Shown here: positions 41,185-50,765 of the stretch, piece by piece
Position numbering within the stretch: position 1 is the first letter of the stretch
Layout: every line of letters begins with the position of its first letter
Notes under the pieces: model-generated
What the model saw: only the letters and a program-made list of their open reading frames with translations
The model's database searches: none
Told to the model about the DNA's origin: nothing
Made by a program: the position numbers and the translations under genes
Origin: Dolichospermum flos-aquae CCAP 1403/13F
GTDB lineage: Bacteria > Cyanobacteriota > Cyanobacteriia > Cyanobacteriales > Nostocaceae
Assembly: GCF_012516395.1 (NCBI RefSeq)
Contig: NZ_CP051206.1
Span: 3,516,501-3,580,500 of the forward strand
Direction of reading: 5' to 3'
Length of the DNA stretch: 64,000 nucleotides

Positions 41185-42903
41185 ATGGTAGCCATCTCAG
41201 AGAACATTCAGAACCGATTAACTATACAAACTGTAGAAATTGCCCCTAATACCACTGCGATTCGTTCTCTTGACTGGGATCGGGATCGTTTTGATATTGA
41301 ATTTGGTTTACAAAATGGTACAACCTATAATTCATATTTAATTAGAGGTGAACAAACCGTTTTAATTGATACTTCTCACCAGAAGTTTCGTGATCTTTAT
41401 TTACAGACTCTCAAGGGTTTAGTTAATCCTAAGACTATTGATTATATAATTGTTAGCCATACTGAACCTGATCATAGTGGTTTGGTAGAAGATATTTTAC
41501 AGTTAGCTCCCAGAGCCACTGTTTTAGCTTCTAAAGTAGCTTTGCAATTTTTAGAAGGTTTGGTACATGAGCCTTTTTCTAAGCGAATTGTCAAAAGTGG
41601 CGATCGCATGAAAATTGGCAAAGATCATGAAATGGAATTTGTCAGCGCTCCCAATTTACACTGGCCAGATACTATTTTTAGCTTTGATCGCAAAACCCAA
41701 GTTCTCTACACTTGTGATGCCTTCGGAATGCACTACTGTGATGATCGCACTTTCGACGAAGATTTAGAAGCAATTGAAGCTGATTTTCGCTTTTATTACG
41801 ATTGTTTAATGGGTCCTAATGCTCGTTCTTTGCTAAATGCAATGAAGAGAATGGGTGAACTTGGGGAAATTAAAATTATCGCCAATGGACACGGACCATT
41901 ACTACATCATAACCTGGATATTCTTAGAGAATATTATTACAATTGGAGTCAAAAACAAGCGAAAACAGAAACTACTGTCGGTTTGTTTTATGTCTCTGGT
42001 TATGGACATAGCGATCGCATAGGACACGCAATTGGTGATGGTTTACAAAAGGCTGGTGTTGGTGTCGAAGTATTGGATTTAAACACCGCAGAAAGTCAAG
42101 AAATTCAAGAATTAGCCGGGAGAGCTTCTGGTTTAATTGTAGGTATGCCTTCTACCAGTGCAATCAAAGCGCAAGCCGCAATTAGTTCATTATTAGCAGT
42201 TGCTAAAAACAAACAAGTAGTTGGTCTATTTGAATCCTATGGTGGCGATGATGAACCCATTGATACTCTCAGACGCAAATTTATTGATTTAGGTATTAAG
42301 GAAGCTTTCCCAGCTATTCGCATTAAAGAAACCCCCACTGATGCTACCTATAAACAATTTATAGAAGCCGGAAATGGTTTAGGACAATTGTTAGTGCGGG
42401 AACGCAATATTAAACAAATCAAATCTCTCGACGTGAACATGGAAAAAGCGTTGGGAAGAATTAGTAATGGTTTGTATATTGTCACTGCCAAAAAAGGCGA
42501 GATTAGCGGCGCAATGATCGCATCTTGGGTAACACAAGCCAGTTTACAGCCTTTGGGTTTTACCATTGCTGTAGCTAAAGATCGCGCTTTAGATAATTTA
42601 TTACAAGTAGGCGATCGCTTTGTTCTTAACGTTCTTGAAGAAGGCAATTATCAAGACCTGAAAAAGCATTTTCTCAAACGTTTAAATCCCGATGCTGATA
42701 GATTTGCAGAAGTAAAAACCCAAACTGCTAAAAACGGTTCACCCATTCTTACCGACGCACTCGCATACATGGAATGTGAAGTTGTTAATAGTATGGAATG
42801 TAGTGATCACTGGATTTTATACTGCAAAGTTGAAGATGGCAAAGTTTCCAAACCTGATGGAATTACCGCAGTTCGTCATCGCAAAGTCGGAAATTACTAT
42901 TAA
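41185..42903 (+). CDS. flv3: Flavodiiron protein, Flv3 type
   Basis: 572 aa from the ATG at 41185; the frame to 41161 uses a TTG. Domains: metallo-beta-lactamase-like (about 30-250) with intact diiron ligands (HTEPDHSG), flavodoxin (about 258-400, FYVSGYGHSDRIG) and C-terminal flavin reductase (about 428-572, GRISNGLYIVTAKKGEISGA). With its Flv1 partner it reduces O2 to water with electrons from photosystem I. The direct flv3-flv1 tandem matches the order I recall for the heterocyst pair flv3B-flv1B of Anabaena, where it protects nitrogenase; the B assignment is inference. Confidence 0.9.
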   Translation: MVAISENIQNRLTIQTVEIAPNTTAIRSLDWDRDRFDIEFGLQNGTTYNSYLIRGEQTVLIDTSHQKFRDLYLQTLKGLVNPKTIDYIIVSHTEPDHSGLVEDILQLAPRATVLASKVALQFLEGLVHEPFSKRIVKSGDRMKIGKDHEMEFVSAPNLHWPDTIFSFDRKTQVLYTCDAFGMHYCDDRTFDEDLEAIEADFRFYYDCLMGPNARSLLNAMKRMGELGEIKIIANGHGPLLHHNLDILREYYYNWSQKQAKTETTVGLFYVSGYGHSDRIGHAIGDGLQKAGVGVEVLDLNTAESQEIQELAGRASGLIVGMPSTSAIKAQAAISSLLAVAKNKQVVGLFESYGGDDEPIDTLRRKFIDLGIKEAFPAIRIKETPTDATYKQFIEAGNGLGQLLVRERNIKQIKSLDVNMEKALGRISNGLYIVTAKKGEISGAMIASWVTQASLQPLGFTIAVAKDRALDNLLQVGDRFVLNVLEEGNYQDLKKHFLKRLNPDADRFAEVKTQTAKNGSPILTDALAYMECEVVNSMECSDHWILYCKVEDGKVSKPDGITAVRHRKVGNYY

Positions 42904-42904
42904 T

Positions 42905-43010
42905 TAGTCAGTTGTCAGTTGTTAGTTGTTAGTTGTCAGTGAATAATTTTCTTTCTTCTTTCTTCTTTATTCTTTTTTTTCTTTCTCCTGACTCCTGACT
43001 CCTGACTCCT
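42905..43010. repeat. Simple tandem repeats between flv3 and flv1
   Basis: CAGTTGT/TAGTTGT heptamers (about 42910-42941), a TTTCTTCTTTC pyrimidine run, and four copies of GACTCCT (to 43009). They fill the 134-bp gap between the paired genes. Confidence 0.85.
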
Positions 43011-43037
43011 CATATTTACCCATCTTTCATAATTATT

Positions 43038-44834
43038 ATGACACTTCCAGATTCATTCTCTAACGTTGTTGAATCCGCTAAAAATTGGGTTTCTCAAGTT
43101 TTTTCGACCCAACAAGCATCCATGAGCGATTCCAGACCAAGAGACGTACAAATCCTACCAATTGCTACTAACACAAAGGTGATGAGAGCGCGGAGTAAAT
43201 CGCGGTTAAGATTTGAAATTGAGTATGCTCTAGAACGGGGAACTACTTCTAATAGCTATTTAATAGAATCCGATAAAACTGCTATCACAGACCCTCCAGT
43301 AGAAGGATTTACAGAAATTTATTTGGAAGCATTACAGAAAACAATCAATGTGCAAAAGTTGGATTATGTGATTTTGGGACATTTTAATCCCAACCGTGTC
43401 CCAACTTTAAAAGCAATTTTACAATTTGCACCACAAATTACCTTTGTTTGTTCTCTTCCCGCTGCGAATAATTTACGTGCTGCTTTCACCGACCAAGATA
43501 TCAAAGTTTTAGTCATGCGGGGGAAAGAAACCCTAGATTTAGGTAAAGGTCATGTTTTGAAATTCTTACCTACTCCTAGCCCTCGTTGGCCGGAAGCACT
43601 TTGTACTTATGACCAACAAACCCAAATTCTCTTTACAGATAAGCTATTTGGCGCACATATCTGCGGTGAAGAAGTATTTGATGATCATTGGGAAACTTTC
43701 AAAGAAGACCAACGTTATTACTTTAATTGCCTCATGGCTCCTCATGCAACTCATGTTGAGTCAACTTTGGAGAAAATTTCCGATTTCCAAGTCAGAATGT
43801 ATGCTGTCGGTCATGGACCCTTGGTACGCACCAGTTTAATCGAATTAACAAAATTATACAGTGAGTGGAGTCGCGCTCAAAAAGATCGAGAAATATCTGT
43901 AGCACTTCTCTATGCCTCTGCCTATGGTAACACTGCCACCTTAGCACAAGCAATGGCCTTAGGATTAACCAAAGGTGGCGTTGCAGTTAAATCTGTGAAC
44001 TGCGAATTTGCTTCTTCTGACGAAATCCGCACTGCATTGGCAGAAGCTGATGGTTTTATCATTGGAACTCCCACCATAGGTGGACACGCACCTACTCCTA
44101 TTCATACCGCTTTAGGGATTGTCCTCTCTACAGGTGATAATACCAAACCTGCGGGAGTCTTTGGTTCTTACGGTTGGAGTGGTGAAGCTTTAGACTTGGT
44201 AGAATGCAAACTCCGAGACGCTGGTTATCGTTTTGGTTTTGATACCCTAAAAGTCAAGTTTAAACCTGATGAAGTTACTCTCAAATATTGCGAAGAAGTC
44301 GGTACAGACTTTGCTCAAAGTTTGCGAAAAGCCAAGAAAGTGCGTGTTCCTCAACAAGCTGCAACCCCCACAGAACAAGCTGTAGGCCGGATTATTGGTT
44401 CTGTTTGTGTAATTAGTGCCAAGCAGGGAGAATTTTCTACAGGGATGATGGGTGCTTGGGTATCTCAGGCTACTTTTAATCCACCGGGAATTACTGTAGC
44501 GATCGCTAAAGATCGAGCCGTTGAATCTCTATTATATCCTGGTGGTAAATTTGTCTTGAATATCCTCCCTGAAGGTGTTCATCTGGAATACATGAAGCAT
44601 TTTCGCAAGAGTTTCCAACCTGGAGAAGATAGATTTGCTAACTTCCCCAAAGCCGAAGCGGATAATGGCTGTACCATCTTAACAGAGGCTTGTGCATATC
44701 TAGAATGTTTAGTGCAGCAGCGGCTAGAATGCGGTGATCATTGGGTAATATACGCAACCGTAGACAACGGTAAATTACTCAAGCCTGATGCTATGACTGC
44801 TATTAACCACCGGAAAACAGGCTCATACTATTAA
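43038..44834 (+). CDS. flv1: Flavodiiron protein, Flv1 type (degenerate diiron site)
   Basis: 598 aa. Same three domains as the preceding gene plus an N-terminal extension of about 30 residues. At the place of the HxExDH iron motif it reads GHFNPNRV, so the diiron ligands are lost, as in Flv1/Flv2-type proteins. The flavodoxin (LLYASAYGNTATLAQAMALG) and flavin reductase parts (GRIIGSVCVISAKQGEFSTG) are intact. Flv1 works as a heterodimer with Flv3. The gene lies 134 bp behind flv3, probably in one operon. Confidence 0.9.
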   Translation: MTLPDSFSNVVESAKNWVSQVFSTQQASMSDSRPRDVQILPIATNTKVMRARSKSRLRFEIEYALERGTTSNSYLIESDKTAITDPPVEGFTEIYLEALQKTINVQKLDYVILGHFNPNRVPTLKAILQFAPQITFVCSLPAANNLRAAFTDQDIKVLVMRGKETLDLGKGHVLKFLPTPSPRWPEALCTYDQQTQILFTDKLFGAHICGEEVFDDHWETFKEDQRYYFNCLMAPHATHVESTLEKISDFQVRMYAVGHGPLVRTSLIELTKLYSEWSRAQKDREISVALLYASAYGNTATLAQAMALGLTKGGVAVKSVNCEFASSDEIRTALAEADGFIIGTPTIGGHAPTPIHTALGIVLSTGDNTKPAGVFGSYGWSGEALDLVECKLRDAGYRFGFDTLKVKFKPDEVTLKYCEEVGTDFAQSLRKAKKVRVPQQAATPTEQAVGRIIGSVCVISAKQGEFSTGMMGAWVSQATFNPPGITVAIAKDRAVESLLYPGGKFVLNILPEGVHLEYMKHFRKSFQPGEDRFANFPKAEADNGCTILTEACAYLECLVQQRLECGDHWVIYATVDNGKLLKPDAMTAINHRKTGSYY

Positions 44835-45018
44835 AGTATATATTATAGCCCCCGTCCTCGCTTGCGGTGAACCGGCGCTGTAGGCGGGTTTCCCACCGTA
44901 GGCGACTGGTGAATCCGAAGGGGGAGGGGGTTGGGGGTGGGGTTCTTGTATTTTAACCCACATTCCGCACCCCAAACTGTCACAGAGGAAAATTACGTAG
45001 AGAGAAATCAAAGTGAGC

Positions 45019-45197
45019 TTGACACTCCCCGGTCTAAAGACGCGGGGATTCTATAGAGAGTTTCAGTCTATATCTCTCAGTTATCCCAGCTTCAGGCAGG
45101 GTTCCTTAAATATTTGGGTTCTTGCCCTGATCCTGTTTGCCATTACTGGCAGAATCATCTCTGACAAGCGTAACTTTCCGAGAGTCCCCCGGTAGGT
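45019..45197 (-). mobile_element. IS200/IS605-like relic (TnpB C-terminus and terminal hairpin)
   Basis: TTGACACTCCCCGGTCTAAAGACGCGGGG (hairpin at 45027-45047) is the terminal hairpin form often seen at the end of IS200/IS605 elements in cyanobacteria. On the minus strand the adjoining DNA reads RKVTLVRDDSASNGKQDQGK, NPNI, a stop, then GTLPEAGITERYRLKLSIES, PRL with the final stop inside the hairpin. This looks like a TnpB tail with one in-frame stop. The rest of the gene is absent. Confidence 0.5.
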
Positions 45198-45574
45198 TTT
45201 TAATGTCTTTGCTGACAATTTAATTGTCTCACGAATATGGATTAAAAGAATGCAGAATTTAGAATTTAGAATTTAGAATTACGTTTTGCAACGGGGATTT
45301 TACCCCGACGCAAAACCCGCTGCTTGTAGAAGCAGGGGACTTTAACCCCCAAAGGTAAGTTAAAATTTGAAATAATTTCAAATTTTTAAATTAATGTCAA
45401 TGCAGGATAAAGGAAAGCCTCTAGCCTTCATCCCTTGTCTAAAGCACAGATGTAGCTGACTTAGGAAGCTACATCTTCAAGGGTTTTCGGCATTTCCCTT
45501 ATAAAAACAGACGGGGATGTAGAAACCCCTGGCTCAAATGAAGTTAGCCAGGGGTAGTTCATAAAATCTACCGA
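45198..45574. other. Non-coding gap with hairpins, possibly IS-derived
   Basis: Contains a TTTAGAATTTAGAATT tandem, GCAACGGGGATTTTACCCCG and GCTTGTAGAAGC stems, a TGTAGCTGAC...GAAGCTACAT stem and, at 45526-45554, CCCCTGGCT / AGCCAGGGG. The last is another end-type hairpin and lies 21 bp behind the desB stop. No ORF. Confidence 0.5.
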
Positions 45575-46651
45575 CTATTTTGCATTCTGACTCTTAGAAG
45601 TGTAATAAACCTTACTACCTGTATCTGGAACAAAATGACAACCAATAGCGGAATTCCACAAAGACTTCCAAACTGGTTCTTTCGATTCATGGAAATACTC
45701 ACCCATAATTGGTTTAATTGCCTCAGTCGCTTTCAACAAATTGTAATGAGGCATATTCAAGAAAATGTGGTGAGCAACATGAGTACCGATATCATGATGA
45801 ATGTGGTTAAAAATTCCATAATCTCTGTCAACACTAGAAATTGCCCCTTTCAGAAAAGTCCATTCTTCCCCACGATACCAAGGAATTCCCGGTTCAGTAT
45901 GGTGTAAGAAAGTCACCAAATCCAACCAAATAATAAAGACAATGTAAGATCCAGCGTAGTATTTTAACAACGCCATCCAACCAAATTGATAAGTGAATAA
46001 ACCTAACAAAACTACCATACTAATCCAAAGTGTGGTGCTGGTGATAATGTCCCATTTTTCGGAAGGCTTAAACAGTGGGCTACTAGGTGAAAAGTGAGAA
46101 CCTTCTTTACCAGGAGAACGCTTGAATAAATAAACCGGATAAGCCAATAAGAACAGATAAAAACGCCCTATTCTTTGCGATAAAGGCATTTCATCATACT
46201 CAGATTCAGAAACAGGATACCAGCTTTCATCATTTTCCAAACTGCCTGTATTCTTGTGGTGAGTTCTGTGGCTAATTCTCCAACCATGATAAGGAACAAG
46301 AATGAAAGTATGGGTAATATGACCAACTAAATCATTCAACCATTTATGCTTAGAAAAAGATTGATGTCCGCAGTCATGACCAACAACAAATAAAGCCCAA
46401 AACATAGTTCCTTGCATGACCCAAAAAACTGGCCAAAAATACCAAGAATCCAGATAATTAGCCGCTGCATACAGCAGTCCCACAATCAGAACATCACGGA
46501 AGAAATAATAAAGTGATTTCGTTACACTTGGCTGAAAACATTCAGCGGGAATTGCAGCTTTTAAATCCTGAAGAGTAAACGGTAATTTTTCTTGACCTTC
46601 AGTAGATGCAGAACTAGGGTTTTGATTAAACTCGATTGTATCTAATTGCAC
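45575..46651 (-). CDS. desB: Acyl-lipid omega-3 fatty acid desaturase
   Basis: 358 aa. Three histidine boxes: HDCGH (about 92), HRTHH (about 128) and HVAHH (about 294). Membrane segments lie around 52-90 and 205-245. The wording KSLYYFFRDVLIVGLLYAAA and FLHHTEPGIPWYRGEEWTFL marks the omega-3 (delta-15) type. It puts the third double bond into membrane lipids and is usually cold-induced. Last gene of the desC-desA-desB series on the minus strand. Confidence 0.9.
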   Translation of the reverse strand: MQLDTIEFNQNPSSASTEGQEKLPFTLQDLKAAIPAECFQPSVTKSLYYFFRDVLIVGLLYAAANYLDSWYFWPVFWVMQGTMFWALFVVGHDCGHQSFSKHKWLNDLVGHITHTFILVPYHGWRISHRTHHKNTGSLENDESWYPVSESEYDEMPLSQRIGRFYLFLLAYPVYLFKRSPGKEGSHFSPSSPLFKPSEKWDIITSTTLWISMVVLLGLFTYQFGWMALLKYYAGSYIVFIIWLDLVTFLHHTEPGIPWYRGEEWTFLKGAISSVDRDYGIFNHIHHDIGTHVAHHIFLNMPHYNLLKATEAIKPIMGEYFHESKEPVWKSLWNSAIGCHFVPDTGSKVYYTSKSQNAK

Positions 46652-46730
46652 TGGATTATTTAATTGATTGTAAATTAGAAATTAACAGTGAGGTAATATT
46701 TAATGACCTCTAAAATACAAACTTGAGATG

Positions 46731-46773
46731 TTGGCAATTGACCTAAACCGGGTTAAATTTGGTTAATTGCCAA
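46731..46773. repeat. Stem-loop between desA and desB
   Basis: TTGGCAATTGACC / GGTTAATTGCCAA, 13-bp arms with one mismatch, 36 bp behind desA and 80 bp ahead of desB. Could be a terminator, processing site or operator. Confidence 0.55.
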
Positions 46774-46808
46774 ATCAAAAGAATTGGTGCTAAAAGTAGA
46801 AAGAATTA

Positions 46809-47882
46809 CTACTTCACCGTTGATAATTTTTCTTCACGATATTCGTCAAAAGTTATATAACCAATATCAGTTTTATAAAGTTGACATTGATTAGTAATGT
46901 CCTTCATTAAACCCCAAGAGAATTTATATTCATCATGGAGATAAGCACCCCAATTTTCTTTGATGCTGCTGTAAGCCAACCGCAAATTATAGGAAGGAAT
47001 AGCAGTAGAAATATGATGGGGAACATGAACATTAATATCGTGACAAAGAATTTCTACCCAACGAGGATAATCACAATGAACTGTTCCAAATAACTGTGCT
47101 AAAGCCTCATTCCATTTATTAGCAGTTGCAAAAGGAACATCTGGAAGAGTGTGGTGAACAATGGTGAAGGTACTCATCCAGAAATGGTAAACCATCCAGG
47201 GAATAACCCAGAATTTAATAAAACCCCAAACACCAGTTGTAATAATCAAAGTTGGGAAAACAATCGCTGCAAAAACAGCCACTACAGCCACAGAAAATTT
47301 AACACTATCTTGTTCTTTTTTCGGAAAATTGCGCCAATCAAAATGCACAACCGCCCAATGGCCAATAGAACCTACCCACCAGAGACGTTTACTGATAAAC
47401 AACTCAAAGACAGACTGTCTACTTTTAGACCAACTTGCAAAAGTTTCTGTTCTAATAGGATGCCAAGCGTTGTCTTCGTCTAGCTTGTTGGTATGTTTAT
47501 GGTGATGATTATGTTTAATGCGCCAGCTATGAAAAGGGTAAATTAAGAACATCATAAAGAAATGTCCCACTAAATCATTTACCCAGCGACGGTTTGCAAA
47601 TGAACGATGAGCGCAATCATGTCCAATAACGAAAAAACCTGTTAAAGCAGTTCCTGTAAAAATCCACGCTATGGGTAGAAGAAACCAAGGGGAAATTGCG
47701 ATAAAATAATAGCCTAATGCAGCCATAGATAGACTGATAAGCACAGTTGTCCATGCTTTGCGGCTATTTTTCTGAAAACATTCCTTGGGTAGACTTTTGA
47801 TAATATGTTTTAGTTTTATTTGGTCTTTACCAAGGTCTGTGGAGACCGCTATTTCCTGACTTTTGATGATTGATGTAGTCAT
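46809..47882 (-). CDS. desA: Acyl-lipid delta-12 fatty acid desaturase
   Basis: 357 aa. Histidine boxes HDCAH (about 88), HNHHHKHT (about 124) and HVPHH (about 290). Membrane segments run through about 48-85 and 195-245. The order between desC and desB, and the TIVHHTLPDVPFATANKWNE block, mark the delta-12 enzyme, which supplies the substrate for DesB. Electrons come from ferredoxin. Separated from desC by 229 bp that contain a strong stem-loop. Confidence 0.9.
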   Translation of the reverse strand: MTTSIIKSQEIAVSTDLGKDQIKLKHIIKSLPKECFQKNSRKAWTTVLISLSMAALGYYFIAISPWFLLPIAWIFTGTALTGFFVIGHDCAHRSFANRRWVNDLVGHFFMMFLIYPFHSWRIKHNHHHKHTNKLDEDNAWHPIRTETFASWSKSRQSVFELFISKRLWWVGSIGHWAVVHFDWRNFPKKEQDSVKFSVAVVAVFAAIVFPTLIITTGVWGFIKFWVIPWMVYHFWMSTFTIVHHTLPDVPFATANKWNEALAQLFGTVHCDYPRWVEILCHDINVHVPHHISTAIPSYNLRLAYSSIKENWGAYLHDEYKFSWGLMKDITNQCQLYKTDIGYITFDEYREEKLSTVK

Positions 47883-48048
47883 GAATACCTGAAAAACAAC
47901 AGACAGCTAGACAAGGTTACTAAAAAAAGTAACTTGCTGCAAAGTTTTGTAACATTAATTTCTGAGATTATAGCAACTTAACAACCACTTAGGATAGTTA
48001 GTCAGCAATTAAAAAAAATAAATTTAAAATTGCTTTATTTACACACAA

Positions 48049-48096
48049 AAAGTCAATAGTTTTCAGCCAAAAATTGACTATGAAACTATTGACTTT
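48049..48096. terminator. Stem-loop behind desC
   Basis: Perfect 14-bp arms AAAGTCAATAGTTT / AAACTATTGACTTT with a 20-nt loop, 15 bp after the desC stop on the minus strand. Only a short T-run follows, so it may end or attenuate the desC transcript or protect its 3' end before desA. Confidence 0.55.
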
Positions 48097-48111
48097 GAGC
48101 AGAAAATCTGC

Positions 48112-48927
48112 TTATGCCTTTTTCTCTGCCAGCTTTACGTTTGTCGCTAGACCTAGTAATTGTAATAACTGAATTGTCATCCAAGTCAGATCAATTTCCC
48201 ACCATTCCAAACCATGACGGGCAGAGTATTGAAACGCATGGTGGTTATTGTGCCAACCTTCACCAAACACAAGGATAGCAACCCACCAACAATTAGTTGA
48301 TCTGTCACCAGATTCATAGGTGCGGTATCCGAATTTATGAGTAGCACTATTTACCAACCAAGTACAGTGATAAACCCAGATAATCCGTGCAAAAATTCCC
48401 CAAACTACCATTGGCCAGCCACCTAAGAAATATAGGACTATGCCCAAGGCAACCTGTAATAAAATGAAATTTTTCTGTAAAAACTGATAAACTGGGTCAT
48501 CAATAATGTCTTTAGTGAAGCGAGGAACTTGATCGTGAGCAGGAGCAAAATGAATCATCCAACCCATGTGACTCCACCAGAAACCTTGATTTGAATCATG
48601 GGGATCAGATTCAGTATCAGAATGTAAGTGGTGAATCCGATGTGTACCCACCCATTCAATTGGACCACCTTCACAAGATAGTGTTCCAAAAATCACTAGG
48701 ACATACTCTAGCCATTTAGGCGTTTGAAAACTACGGTGAGTGACAAGGCGGTGATATCCCAAAGTAATACCTAAACCTCCAGTCACCCAGTAAAGCAATA
48801 AAGCAACACCAATTGCCTTCCAGCTAAAATTGCTAGGAATCAAGGCAAATAGAGCACCGACGTGCAATGTAACGAAAAATAGGGTATTAACCCAGTTAAT
48901 GTGAGGTTTAGAAGTAGCAATTGTCAT
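48112..48927 (-). CDS. desC: Acyl-lipid delta-9 fatty acid desaturase
   Basis: 271 aa. Boxes HRLVTH (about 60), HRIHH (about 97) and HNNHH (about 229), with membrane segments at about 13-50 and 150-185. This is the acyl-lipid delta-9 type without a cytochrome b5 part. It makes the first double bond in C18 or C16 acyl chains. First gene of the desC-desA-desB series; it diverges from the PLP-enzyme gene at 48993. Confidence 0.93.
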   Translation of the reverse strand: MTIATSKPHINWVNTLFFVTLHVGALFALIPSNFSWKAIGVALLLYWVTGGLGITLGYHRLVTHRSFQTPKWLEYVLVIFGTLSCEGGPIEWVGTHRIHHLHSDTESDPHDSNQGFWWSHMGWMIHFAPAHDQVPRFTKDIIDDPVYQFLQKNFILLQVALGIVLYFLGGWPMVVWGIFARIIWVYHCTWLVNSATHKFGYRTYESGDRSTNCWWVAILVFGEGWHNNHHAFQYSARHGLEWWEIDLTWMTIQLLQLLGLATNVKLAEKKA

Positions 48928-48992
48928 GCAGTAACCTGAATAGAAATTGTTCAGCCTAATCTGCGAGATCCTAAAATCCGCATATCTATTTT

Positions 48993-50243
48993 ATGTTTTT
49001 GAATGAGGAAATGATGAACAGCTTTGAACGGCTGCGGGAAGCAGAACAGGCACTATTAGAAATTTTTTCTGGTATTGACGCTCAGGTCAAGCATAATCTT
49101 AAAAGAGTATTAGATGCCTTTCGTCATCACCGAGTAGGCGCACATCATTTTGCAGGCGTAAGTGGCTACGGACACGACGATTTAGGACGAGAAACCTTAG
49201 ATAAAGTTTTTGCCGAAATAATGGGTGCTGAAGCTGCTGTGGTGCGAGTGCAGTTTGTTTCGGGAACTCATGCGATCGCTTGTGCGCTGTATGGTGTACT
49301 TCGTCCTGGGGATGAAATGTTAGCAGTAGTCGGTTCTCCCTACGATACTCTCGAAGAAGTAATTGGCTTGAGAGGACAAGGCCAAGGTTCTCTAATTGAT
49401 TTTGGCATAAAATACCGCCAATTGGAACTAACTGATCAAGGAAAAATAGATTGGCAAAACTTAAACACTAGCATTACCGACAACACAAAGTTAGTATTGA
49501 TTCAACGTTCCTGCGGATATTCATGGAGGCCAAGCCTCTCCATAGCCGACATAGAAAAAATTGTTCACATCGTTAAACAGCAAAACCCGAACACCGTTTG
49601 TTTTGTAGACAACTGCTACGGCGAATTCATCGAAACCCAAGAACCAACCCATATTGGTGCTGACCTCATAGCCGGATCATTGATCAAAAATCCTGGAGGT
49701 ACAGTCGTGAGTGCAGGTGGTTATATAGCCGGACGCGCCGACCTAGTAGAAGCAGCCGCTTGTAGACTCACAGCCCCCGGTATTGGTAGCGAAGGAGGAG
49801 CAACCTTTGATCAAAACCGCCTGTTATTCCAAGGATTATTTTTAGCCCCACAGATGGTAGGGGAAGCAATGAAAGGAACATACCTGACAGGTTATGTATT
49901 TGACAAACTCGGATATCCAGTCAACCCCCCACCATTAGCACCCAGAGGAGACGTGATTCAAGCGATTAAACTCGGTTCAGCGAAAAAACTGATCGCCTTC
50001 TGTAAAGCCATACAGCAGCATTCACCCATAGGATCTTATCTAGAACCCATACCCGACGATATGCCCGGCTACGAAAGCCAAGTGGTGATGGCTGGGGGGA
50101 CATTTATCGAGGGGAGTACCTTAGAACTATCGGCAGATGGACCATTGCGTGAGCCTTATGTGGTTTATTGCCAAGGGGGGACTCATTGGACTCATGTATC
50201 TATTGCTTTACAAGCGGCTATTGAGGCTGTGGGGGAGAATTAA
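48993..50243 (+). CDS. PLP-dependent Cys/Met-metabolism type enzyme (aluminum resistance/YnbB family)
   Basis: 416 aa. VQFVSGTHAIACALYGVLRP (PLP phosphate region), LVLIQRSCGYSWRPSLS, NTVCFVDNCYGEFIETQEPT (the Asp that contacts PLP) and ADLIAGSLIKNPGGTVVSAG with the PLP Lys. This is the methionine gamma-lyase-like family often labelled aluminum resistance protein; the true substrate is not settled. A start at the ATGs at 49011/49014 (MMNSFERL) is also possible. Single gene. Confidence 0.88.
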   Translation: MFLNEEMMNSFERLREAEQALLEIFSGIDAQVKHNLKRVLDAFRHHRVGAHHFAGVSGYGHDDLGRETLDKVFAEIMGAEAAVVRVQFVSGTHAIACALYGVLRPGDEMLAVVGSPYDTLEEVIGLRGQGQGSLIDFGIKYRQLELTDQGKIDWQNLNTSITDNTKLVLIQRSCGYSWRPSLSIADIEKIVHIVKQQNPNTVCFVDNCYGEFIETQEPTHIGADLIAGSLIKNPGGTVVSAGGYIAGRADLVEAAACRLTAPGIGSEGGATFDQNRLLFQGLFLAPQMVGEAMKGTYLTGYVFDKLGYPVNPPPLAPRGDVIQAIKLGSAKKLIAFCKAIQQHSPIGSYLEPIPDDMPGYESQVVMAGGTFIEGSTLELSADGPLREPYVVYCQGGTHWTHVSIALQAAIEAVGEN

Positions 50244-50310
50244 GAATAGTTTCGCGCAAAGTCGCTAAGGAGCAAAGGCGCAAAGGAAGAGAGGGAAGAG
50301 AAGGAAGAGG

Positions 50311-50688
50311 TTAAAGTTTGTTGGCTATGCGTTTAATGCCGTCTTTGATGAGGACTTCACCAAAGTTGATGAGTAGTCCAAGGCGTATATTGGCAAGAGT
50401 TAGATAGGTGATAAGTTGTTTTTTGTGTACAGGGTGGAGGGTTTCTAGGGATTTGATTTCAATGATGACTTTGTTTTCAACTATGATGTCTGCCCGAAAC
50501 CCTTCCTGTAAATGAACACTTTCGTAAACTACAGGTATTGCTTGTTGTCTTGCTACCTGTAAACCTCTACTCTCCAATTCATAAGCCAAAACAGTCTCAT
50601 ACACAGATTCAAACAACCCTGGTCCTAATCTGGTATGAATCTTATAAGCAGCATCAACAATCTGAGTCGCTATTTCATTCTCAGTCAT
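50311..50688 (-). CDS. GxxExxY protein (PD-(D/E)XK fold)
   Basis: 125 aa. GPGLFESVYETVLAYELESR gives the family name motif GxxExxY, GFRADIIVENKVIIEIKSLE the nuclease-like core (D...ExK), and LRLGLLINFGEVLIKDGIKR the end. Widespread in cyanobacteria and Bacteroidetes, role unknown. It is flanked on both sides by GGCGCAAAGG-type inverted sequences (50245-50300 and 50720-50760), so it may have come in with a repeat-bounded segment. Confidence 0.9.
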   Translation of the reverse strand: MTENEIATQIVDAAYKIHTRLGPGLFESVYETVLAYELESRGLQVARQQAIPVVYESVHLQEGFRADIIVENKVIIEIKSLETLHPVHKKQLITYLTLANIRLGLLINFGEVLIKDGIKRIANKL

Positions 50689-50765
50689 ATAAACCTCCTT
50701 CTTAATACCTTACCTCCTTCTTCTTCCCTTTGCGCCTTTGCTCCTCTGCGCCTTTGCGCGAAATC

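Noticed and set aside
44823-45195. Short frames on both strands behind flv1
   Set aside because: They run through palindromic and IS-end sequence and have no protein features.
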